Positions 6,660 to 12,723 of a stretch of 13,502 bases of DNA are shown here, piece by piece. The position numbers and the translations under genes were made by a program. The DNA is from Acidobacteriaceae bacterium (lineage in GTDB: Bacteria; Acidobacteriota; Terriglobia; Terriglobales; Acidobacteriaceae): assembly GCA_030039895.1 (NCBI GenBank), contig JASHUR010000062.1, positions 1 through 13,502 of the forward strand, written 5' to 3'. Positions within the stretch are counted from its first letter, which is position 1, and every line of letters starts with the position of its first letter. Under the pieces are notes generated by a model. The model searched no databases, was not told the origin of the DNA, and saw only the letters and a program-made list of their open reading frames with translations.

Positions 6660-8093
6660 CTACGGCACGGGAAGCGACACCACGAATTCAGTTTTTTCCG
6701 GTTCGGTCGAAAAGGTAATCTCTCCTCCGAACTGGCCCACCACAATGCGGTGTGCGATATCCAGCCCCAGCCCCGTTCCCACTCCTGCAGGTTTCGTGGT
6801 GAAGAACGGCTCAAAGATGTGCTCGCGATGTTCAGGCGAGATTCCCGGCCCATGGTCGGCAATGCCGATGCATACCTTCCCGTCCTCGACCCAGGTGCGA
6901 ATCGCGATCTCGCCCTTCTCAGGCGAGGCGTCAATCGCGTTGTCAAGGATGTTCGTCCACACCTGGCTCAACCCCGTCCCGGTTGTCTTGATATGCGGAA
7001 CGTCGGGCGAAAACACCTTGCGCAGATTCAACTGCTTGTGACGGAATTTGTGAGCGAGGATGGTGAGGGTGCTCTGGATGCTGTCGTGGATATCAATTTC
7101 GCGTTCGCGGTTCTTGTCGTCGTAGGCGTATTTCTTAACCGCAACCACCAGGTCAGTGACGCGTGTAATGCTCTCTTCGATGGTGCCCACCAGTTGCAGG
7201 CTTGAGATCAGAGATTCCAGCCAGTTCAGCGCGTCAGAAAATGCAACCGGTGGAAATGCTGTCCTTGCGCACTCGATGTCCTCTCGTTTCCAACCCACGG
7301 CGACCAGCGTCGGCGCAACCTTCCATGCGTTTTCGACTCCCGCGTTCTCCAGCCACTCCAGCATCGCCTCTTCGGCGTCGGCCTGCTCCATTGAGCCCAT
7401 GGTTCGCGGCTTCTGCAGTTTGAACGCCTCGGCCTGCAACAGTCCCAGGCATTGCAGTTGCTCTGCCGTCGGTCTGCTTTCGGTAAATCGCAGGCTGATC
7501 TCCTGCAGCCGAACCATATTTTCCCTCAGCTGCGCCGCTGCGCGCCGCGCCGCCGCGCCCGGATTATTCAGCTCGTGCATCAGCCCCGCGGCCAGCGTCC
7601 CCAGTGAAATCAGCTTCTCGCGATGTAGCGTCAGCAGTTGGTAGGCTTCCAGCCGCCGTCCCATGTTGGCCAGCACGCCCGCACGCACGACCGGACATGT
7701 GCTCATCAGGTTCCAGAAAGCGTCTCCGTTCACTCGAACGATGCAGCTGTCTGTCAGCGTCTCAACCAGCACCGTGACCGCGGACGCTCCGGTCAGCAGC
7801 GGCACCTCGCCGAACGTGTCTCCTGCCTTCAGAGTCGCCAGAAGAGTCGCTCCGCTGTCTGCCTCGGGCTTGGTGGCCCGCACCTCGCCCTCCAGCACAA
7901 TCCAGAAGAACAGTTTCTTGTCGCCCGGACTAATGATCGTCGCTCCCGCAGGAGCGTCGAGCATCTCGACCTCGCCCAGACAATCGATGTCCTCGTCTTT
8001 GATATTTTGAAAAAGAGGAATCTGCCGCACTAGCGGGAGTAATTCTCGCGCCGAAACCGTTCGCCGTACTATGTTCGTTTGCTTACCTTCCAT
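6660..8093 (-). CDS. Soluble histidine kinase with N-terminal cNMP-binding-like domain
   Basis: This 477-residue protein has no membrane segment. A cyclic-nucleotide-binding-like beta-roll (about 20-145) contains FGEVPLL (94-100), but the Arg that normally binds the cyclic phosphate is missing from the following ASAVTV stretch. A dimerisation helix then carries the phospho-acceptor H173 in LMHELNNP. A helical insert lies at about 200-330, followed by the HATPase domain: N box QVWTNILDNAIDAS (377-390), G1 DHGPGI (413-418), F box FEPFFTTK (427-434), G2 GTGLGL (439-444). The likely substrate is the receiver of the upstream fusion protein, D62. The start is chosen at ATG 8093, just before the conserved part. 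An in-frame ATG at 8162 follows a strong AAAGGAG but with only 1 nt spacing, and the longest frame (GTG 8240) would overlap the upstream gene. Confidence 0.88.
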   Translation of the reverse strand: MEGKQTNIVRRTVSARELLPLVRQIPLFQNIKDEDIDCLGEVEMLDAPAGATIISPGDKKLFFWIVLEGEVRATKPEADSGATLLATLKAGDTFGEVPLLTGASAVTVLVETLTDSCIVRVNGDAFWNLMSTCPVVRAGVLANMGRRLEAYQLLTLHREKLISLGTLAAGLMHELNNPGAAARRAAAQLRENMVRLQEISLRFTESRPTAEQLQCLGLLQAEAFKLQKPRTMGSMEQADAEEAMLEWLENAGVENAWKVAPTLVAVGWKREDIECARTAFPPVAFSDALNWLESLISSLQLVGTIEESITRVTDLVVAVKKYAYDDKNREREIDIHDSIQSTLTILAHKFRHKQLNLRKVFSPDVPHIKTTGTGLSQVWTNILDNAIDASPEKGEIAIRTWVEDGKVCIGIADHGPGISPEHREHIFEPFFTTKPAGVGTGLGLDIAHRIVVGQFGGEITFSTEPEKTEFVVSLPVP

Positions 8094-8187
8094 CGATTCG
8101 CTTTTCTCGTCACCCAAAACCAACTCGTAGTGCCATCGCCGGAGCCGTGCCCCTTGGAGCATTCTCCTTTGACCGCAAAACCCCGCG

Positions 8188-9840
8188 CTAAAACCGCGCC
8201 AGATACTGGTGCATAAACTGCACCGAAATTGACCCCTCACCCACCGCCGACGCCACGCGTTTTACTGACCCGTGTCGGACATCGCCAGCCACAAACACCC
8301 CGGACATGCTCGTCTCCAGCAGGTATGGGTCGCGGTCTTCCTTCCACCGCTGCGGCAGCTTCCCGTCCACCCGCAAATCCGGCCCGGATAAGACAAACCC
8401 GTGCGGGTCGCGCATAATCTGCTCCGGCAGCCAACTGGTCGCAGGCGCCGCCCCTATGAATATGAACAGCCCCGTTGCCGGAACCACCTTTTCTTCGCCC
8501 CTGCAGTCGATCCGCAGGCTCTCAAGTCGGTTTTCTCCAATGGCTTCCAGTACCTGAGAACCGGTCTCCACATTTATATTCGATGTGCCAGCAATCTGAT
8601 CGATTAAATATTTCGACATGCTGGTTTCCAGCGACTCCCCGCGCACCAGCATGGTTACCTGCCGGGCATACTGTGAAAAGTGCATCGCCGCCTGCCCTGC
8701 CGAGTTGGCGCCGCCCACAATGTACACATCCTCGTCTTTACAGGCGCGGGCCTCAACCAACGCCGCGCCATAGTACACTCCCGCGCCGGTCAGCCGCTCA
8801 ATGCCCGGCGCCTGTAACCGGCGGTAATTCACCCCCAGGGCCACCAGGGCCACATGGCAGGACACCTCATGACCATCCGCGGTGCGTACCAGACGGTACT
8901 GGCTCTCCGCTCGGATTCCCGTCACACACTGCGTCAGGAACTCCACGCCAAAACGCGAGGCCTGCACATACGCCCGCCGCGCCAGGTCAGCACCGCTTAC
9001 GCCCGAAGGGAATCCCAGATAATTCTCAATCCGCGAACTCGATCCCGCCTGACCACCCGGGGCGTCGGGCTCAACCAGCAGCGTTTTCAACCCTTCTGAC
9101 GCCGCATAGACGGCTCCGGCCAGCCCCGCAGGTCCGCCACCTATGACCACCAGGTCGTAGAAGTCCCTTGCCGCATGCGTACTCAGCCCGATCTTCTCCG
9201 CCAGGTTCGTCTGCGTTGGCTGCACCATCGAGGTTCCGTCAGGAAACAGAACCGCCGGAAGCTTCCGGTCATCAAGTCCGTAGCGTCCCAGCCACTCAAA
9301 GGCCTCGCCTTCGCGCTCGGGATCAAGCCATATGTACGGGACCTGATTGCGCGACAGGAAATCACGCACCTGATGATCAACCGCTGACCACCGCGGCCCA
9401 ATCACCCGCATCCCTTCAAACCGCGGCTTGTAGCCTTCCGCCCATGCGCCCAGCAGGTCATCCAGCACCGGATACAGCCGCTCCTCCGGCGGGTCCCACG
9501 GCTTGGTCAGGTAGTACTGGATACGCGCAGTGTTAATGGCCTTGATCGCTGCCTCGGTGTCTGCATACGCCGTTAGCAGCACTCGCCTCGCCTCGGGATA
9601 AGCATGCTGCGCCTTCTCAAGAAAATCCACGCCGGACATGCCCGGCATCCGCTGGTCAGAAAGAAACAGCGCCACCTCGTCCCCGCGTTGCTGCAGTTGC
9701 GTGCACGTGTCCAGCGCAGCCTGCCCTGAACCGGCCCGCAAAATCCTGTAATTCGGACCGTACTTCCGCCGCAGGTCCTGGATAATGGCCTCCAGTACAC
9801 TGGCGTCGTCATCAACGGCTAAAATCACCGGCTTACCCAT
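8188..9840 (-). CDS. Response regulator receiver / thioredoxin-reductase-like fusion
   Basis: This 550-residue protein has three parts. A receiver domain (4-130) has acidic D10-D12, phospho-acceptor D62 in SDQRMPGMSG, T90 and K113 (LTKPWDP). A glutaredoxin-like domain (about 144-220) keeps the fold landmarks (VPYIWLD, LPAVLFPDG), but the CxxC position reads RWSAVD, so it has no catalytic cysteine. A thioredoxin-reductase-like flavoprotein (228-550) has FAD motif VVIGGGPAGLAG (231-242), the NADPH-domain motif IVGGANSAGQAA (374-385) and VFVAGDVRHG (515-524). The CATC redox pair expected near 355-370 is replaced by YYGAALVEARAC. It is probably an NAD(P)H-dependent flavoenzyme output controlled by phosphorylation from the downstream kinase; the substrate is unknown. 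ATG 9840 is chosen because GAGGAG (9844-9849) precedes it. Confidence 0.92.
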   Translation of the reverse strand: MGKPVILAVDDDASVLEAIIQDLRRKYGPNYRILRAGSGQAALDTCTQLQQRGDEVALFLSDQRMPGMSGVDFLEKAQHAYPEARRVLLTAYADTEAAIKAINTARIQYYLTKPWDPPEERLYPVLDDLLGAWAEGYKPRFEGMRVIGPRWSAVDHQVRDFLSRNQVPYIWLDPEREGEAFEWLGRYGLDDRKLPAVLFPDGTSMVQPTQTNLAEKIGLSTHAARDFYDLVVIGGGPAGLAGAVYAASEGLKTLLVEPDAPGGQAGSSSRIENYLGFPSGVSGADLARRAYVQASRFGVEFLTQCVTGIRAESQYRLVRTADGHEVSCHVALVALGVNYRRLQAPGIERLTGAGVYYGAALVEARACKDEDVYIVGGANSAGQAAMHFSQYARQVTMLVRGESLETSMSKYLIDQIAGTSNINVETGSQVLEAIGENRLESLRIDCRGEEKVVPATGLFIFIGAAPATSWLPEQIMRDPHGFVLSGPDLRVDGKLPQRWKEDRDPYLLETSMSGVFVAGDVRHGSVKRVASAVGEGSISVQFMHQYLARF

Positions 9841-9859
9841 GGTCTCCTCAGTGTACCGT

Positions 9860-9874
9860 CCGCCGCTACGGCGG
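9860..9874 (-). other. Small hairpin in the leader of the receiver/reductase gene
   Basis: CCGCCG and CGGCGG (6-bp perfect stem) flank a 3-nt loop, 20-34 nt upstream of the ATG at 9840 and just before the ribosome binding site. It could affect mRNA stability or translation of the fusion gene. It lacks a U-tract and would not terminate transcription. Confidence 0.35.
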
Positions 9875-9899
9875 TGTGGAAGCATGCAAAATGGATTTC

Positions 9900-9927
9900 T
9901 GGGAATCTCATAATTCCCAAATTGGGA
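9900..9927. promoter_or_regulatory. Three alternating half-sites, candidate regulator binding site
   Basis: TGGGAAT (9900-9906) and ATTCCCA (9913-9919) form a 7-bp inverted repeat with a 6-bp spacer. TCCCAA (9915-9920) and TTGGGA (9922-9927) form a second inverted repeat with a 1-bp spacer. The middle half-site is therefore shared. The array is 60-87 bp upstream of the reductase start, a plausible operator position. The binding protein is unknown; the divergently encoded NarL-type regulator is the nearest candidate. Confidence 0.4.
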
Positions 9928-10218
9928 CGTTACTTTGGTCAGGGAAAAATCGGATTTCTATTCATTTCTTGAAACTATTCCATTACTCTGAAGTCACGAA
10001 AACCATAATCAAATCGGCATTTGTTTAACCCATCTTGACACAAACGAAACTGTGGCTTCGTGGTTCGCTTTTGCCTCGAAAGCTGCAATGCAAATCAAAA
10101 ATTTCGTCGGCGAACATGGAATCGCATACATGCGTGCACTGTTACCGGCTTTTTAGGGCGCTTTGATTTCCCCAGGCAAAGCATCCTGTCTGCCTAACCA
10201 AGTTGCTCTCGGGAGAAC

Positions 10219-10875
10219 ATGAATAAGATCATCCTCGCTGACAATCAGGCCATTTTCAGAGCAGGGATCGCTAAAATTCTGGCAATTGAAGACGACTTCC
10301 GCATCATTGCGCAGTGCAGCGATGCGGTCCGGCTCTTTCAAGTTATGGATACCTTTCGGGGGGCAACTCTTATCTTTGCCTCTTCCATGAAACTCGGAAC
10401 ACTGCAGGTCATGGCGCGCGTCCGCTCCACAGGAAGCCGCGCTGTGATCATCGCGGAAAATCATGAGCCCATCCAACCCTTCGTCGCCGACGGCGTCAAC
10501 GGAGCAGTGCACCGCTCTGTCAGCGGGCCCTCGCTCGTCGAGTGCATGCGTCGCGTTATTCAGGGCGAGCGCGGAGTCATTGCCAACGGATGCCAGGGCA
10601 CCATCCATGAAGAAGATCCGGTCGGCGCCCGCGTCCGCGATCGCCTTACGCCAAAGGAAATGAAGATTGTCGCTCTGATTATTCAGGGCTGCAAAAACAA
10701 AGAAATCGCCTTCCGCCTCGTCACGACTGAGCAGGTCGTCAAGAACTACCTGCGCAGCATCTATGACAAGACCGGTGTCTCCGACCGCCTGGAACTGGCG
10801 CTCTTCACAATCCATCATCGAATACTCGCAGAGGCTGCCATTGCTGCTGGCGACCTCCTTACGCAGGCCAACTGA
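10219..10875 (+). CDS. NarL/LuxR-type regulator with degenerate receiver domain
   Basis: This 218-residue protein has a receiver-like N-terminus (1-120) and a LuxR-type helix-turn-helix (RLTPKEMKIVALIIQGCKNK at 142-161, then EIAFRLVTTEQVVKNYLRSIYDK). The DNA-binding domain is intact, including the LTPKE start and the GCKNKEIA scaffold. The receiver keeps D8 (ILADNQ) but has S55 or A54 (LIFASSMKLG) where the phosphorylated Asp should be, lacks the Thr/Ser switch (IIAE at 77-80) and has no Lys at VHRS (97-100). It is therefore unlikely to be phosphorylated and may act through ligand binding, protein contact or constitutively. ATG 10219 has GGGAG 3 nt upstream. It diverges from the receiver/reductase operon, which it may regulate; this is inferred from position. 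Confidence 0.88.
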   Translation: MNKIILADNQAIFRAGIAKILAIEDDFRIIAQCSDAVRLFQVMDTFRGATLIFASSMKLGTLQVMARVRSTGSRAVIIAENHEPIQPFVADGVNGAVHRSVSGPSLVECMRRVIQGERGVIANGCQGTIHEEDPVGARVRDRLTPKEMKIVALIIQGCKNKEIAFRLVTTEQVVKNYLRSIYDKTGVSDRLELALFTIHHRILAEAAIAAGDLLTQAN

Positions 10876-10905
10876 CCACACACTTTACTTTCCTCTCCAT
10901 AGGCA

Positions 10906-10937
10906 GCGAACCCCGCCCATCCACTGGCGGGGTTCGC
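10906..10937. terminator. 12-bp hairpin between convergent genes, no U-tract
   Basis: GCGAACCCCGCC (10906-10917) and GGCGGGGTTCGC (10926-10937) are perfect reverse complements around an 8-nt loop. The hairpin lies 30 bp after the regulator's stop and 26 bp after the end of the convergent aldehyde dehydrogenase gene, so it could end or stabilise both transcripts. Neither side has a run of T, so it is not a classic intrinsic terminator; pausing, Rho assistance or 3'-end protection is more likely. Confidence 0.6.
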
Positions 10938-10963
10938 CGTCTGAAGCATTGCCCTTACTCGTG

Positions 10964-12559
10964 TTAAGCCAGCTTCTCTGCGACTGACTTGGCCTGCGTA
11001 AAGAGATATAGGTAGTCCGGACCACCCGCCTTCGAATCGGTCCCCGACATATTGAAGCCGCCAAAAGGATGCGCGCCTACCATCGCTCCTGTGCACTTGC
11101 GGTTGAAGTACAGATTCCCTGCATGAAACTCGTGCCGTGCCTTGTCCAGTTTCACCCGGTCTTGCGAATAGACCGCCCCCGTCAGCCCGAACTCTGTGTT
11201 GTTCGCAATCGCCAGCGCGCTGTCATAATCTTTTGCCTTCACAATCGCCAGCACCGGTCCAAAGATCTCTTCCTGTGCGATGCGCGCGTCCGGCGCAACA
11301 TCGGCAAATACCGTCGGCTCCAGGTAGAAACCCCCATCGGGAGTGGCAATCGCCTTGCCGCCGGCAATCAGTCGGCCTTCCTTCTTGCCGACTTCGATGT
11401 ATCCCAGAATCGTCTTCATGGCTCCCTCATTCACCACAGGACCCATGTTCGGGTTCTCAGCCGGATCGCCGACCTTCAGCGCCGTAACCCCCTCCCGGAC
11501 CCGGTCTACGAACACGTCGTACACCCGTTCCTCAACAATGGCCCGTGAGCAGGCCGAGCACTTCTGCCCGCTGAATCCGAAGGCCGAGGCCACCACGCCC
11601 GCTACCGCCTGGTCAAGGTCCGCATCCGCGCTCACAATAATCGAGTCCTTGCCGCCCATCTCCAGAATCGTGCGCTTGATCCAGATCTGCCCCTTCTGCG
11701 TCTTCGCCGCCCGCTCATGGATGTCCAGTCCCACTTCTTTCGATCCCGTAAAGGCAATAAACCGCGTCTTCGGGTGCTCCACAATCGCGTTGCCGAAAGT
11801 CGCGCCCGAACCCGGACAGAAGTTCACCACTCCCGGCGGCAGCCCGGCCTCTTCCAGGGCATCCACAAATCGCGCCGCAATCGTCGGCGAATCGCTGGAC
11901 GGCTTGAGAATCACAGCATTGCCCGTCACTATCGCCGCTGCCGTCATGCCGGCCATGATCGCAAACGGGAAGTTCCACGGCGGAATCACAGCGCCAACGC
12001 CCAGCGGAATGTATAGCAGCTCGTCGCGCTCACCCGGATACTGAATCGGAGTCGTCGCCCGCGAAAGCCGCAGCGCCTCGCGCGCGTAGAACTCCAGAAA
12101 GTCGATGGTCTCGCCCACATCGGCATCCGCTTCAGCCCAGTTCTTACCCACCTCATAAGTCAGCCATGCGCAAAACTCAAATTTTCGCTCGCGAATAATC
12201 GCCGCCGCGTTCAACAGAAGCGCCGCCCGCTCTTCTGCGGGAACAAACCGCCACGTCTCAAAGGCGCGCAGGGCCGCTTGCATCGCCATCTCCGCATGCT
12301 CCGCTCCGGCCTTCTGGTGGATGCCAACCACCTGCGCCGGACGCGCCGGGTTCTTTGAGACGATCTTGCCCTCAGTCTGCAAACGCTCACCGCCGATCAC
12401 GAGCTCGTACTCGTGGCCCAGCATATCGCCCACGCGTACCAGCGCCTCCCGCATCGCATGCGCATTCTCATGCCTGCTGAAGTCGGTAAAAGGTTCGTTG
12501 CGAAACTCGCCATGCGGCGCGCGCGGATGGATCACAGTGGAGATTTCAGTCGTTGCCAT
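10964..12559 (-). CDS. L-glutamate gamma-semialdehyde (P5C) dehydrogenase, PruA/RocA type
   Basis: This 531-residue NAD(P)-dependent aldehyde dehydrogenase probably oxidises glutamate-5-semialdehyde to glutamate in proline/arginine catabolism. All catalytic residues are present: N196 (PWNFP), K219 (LKPSS), the general base E300 (LEMGGK), the nucleophile C334 (GQKCSA) and E431 (QEEIFGP). The C-terminal GGFNMSGTDSKAGGPDYL (500-517) carries the substrate-anchoring loop typical of monofunctional P5C dehydrogenases, separating it from general aldehyde dehydrogenases. No proline dehydrogenase domain or gene is adjacent, so the partner enzyme must be elsewhere. ATG 12559 is preceded by GGAAGG (12562-12567); a longer frame to 12634 adds unconserved residues and would cover that site. 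A direct repeat at 12612-12644 lies upstream and may be a regulatory site. Confidence 0.92.
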   Translation of the reverse strand: MATTEISTVIHPRAPHGEFRNEPFTDFSRHENAHAMREALVRVGDMLGHEYELVIGGERLQTEGKIVSKNPARPAQVVGIHQKAGAEHAEMAMQAALRAFETWRFVPAEERAALLLNAAAIIRERKFEFCAWLTYEVGKNWAEADADVGETIDFLEFYAREALRLSRATTPIQYPGERDELLYIPLGVGAVIPPWNFPFAIMAGMTAAAIVTGNAVILKPSSDSPTIAARFVDALEEAGLPPGVVNFCPGSGATFGNAIVEHPKTRFIAFTGSKEVGLDIHERAAKTQKGQIWIKRTILEMGGKDSIIVSADADLDQAVAGVVASAFGFSGQKCSACSRAIVEERVYDVFVDRVREGVTALKVGDPAENPNMGPVVNEGAMKTILGYIEVGKKEGRLIAGGKAIATPDGGFYLEPTVFADVAPDARIAQEEIFGPVLAIVKAKDYDSALAIANNTEFGLTGAVYSQDRVKLDKARHEFHAGNLYFNRKCTGAMVGAHPFGGFNMSGTDSKAGGPDYLYLFTQAKSVAEKLA

Positions 12560-12611
12560 AACCTTCCAGTTTAGCTCTGTTCGCAAAAACTTGCCTGTAG
12601 CAGCCGCAATG

Positions 12612-12644
12612 ACTCCAAAACAGGAAACGCCCACTCCAAAACAG
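12612..12644. repeat. 12-bp direct repeat at 21-bp pitch upstream of the aldehyde dehydrogenase
   Basis: ACTCCAAAACAG occurs at 12612-12623 and again at 12633-12644, identical over 12 bp, with starts 21 bp apart (two helical turns). It lies 53-85 bp upstream of the P5C dehydrogenase start and about 80 bp from the divergent TPR gene. Same-face spacing suggests tandem sites for a DNA-binding protein; the protein is unknown. Confidence 0.5.
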
Positions 12645-12723
12645 AACTCCCCGCGTTGCTCTCAGCCAAACGTCCCCAGCTCCGGCCATTCAATCCTCTA
12701 CCCTCCATTCAGGACCGACACCT

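Larger units (their letters stand above)
9841..10218. other. AT-rich divergent regulatory spacer
   Basis: This 378-bp spacer separates the receiver/reductase gene (-) from the NarL-type regulator (+) and is much richer in A+T than the flanking genes. It contains a hairpin just upstream of the reductase start (9860-9874), an array of inverted half-sites (9900-9927), two copies of GGATTTCT (9893-9900 and 9952-9959), a perfect TTGACA (10035-10040) without a recognisable -10 at 16-18 nt, and a 22-codon open frame (10088-10156) with no good ribosome binding site. It probably holds both divergent promoters. No conserved gene is visible. Confidence 0.6.

Noticed and set aside
8094..8240. N-terminal extension of the histidine kinase to GTG 8240
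   Set aside because: It would overlap the end of the upstream reductase gene by 53 bp, the added residues look non-conserved, and later starts fit the domain boundary better.
9893..9959. Two copies of GGATTTCT, 59 bp apart
   Set aside because: An 8-bp repeat in an AT-rich spacer is easily due to chance and the pitch is not a whole number of helical turns.
10035..10040. Perfect TTGACA as a -35 element for the NarL-type regulator
   Set aside because: No acceptable -10 element at 16-18 nt (the sequence there is tcgtgg), and the start codon is about 180 bp away. Kept only as a note in the spacer description.
10088..10156. 22-codon open frame in the divergent spacer (MQIKNFVGEHGIAYMRALLPAF), possibly a leader peptide
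   Set aside because: No good ribosome binding site, no run of regulatory codons and no attenuator-like hairpin after it. A frame of this length is expected by chance.
12560..12634. Longer start of the aldehyde dehydrogenase at 12634
   Set aside because: The added 25 residues are atypical for the family and would place the GGAAGG ribosome binding site of ATG 12559 inside the coding region.
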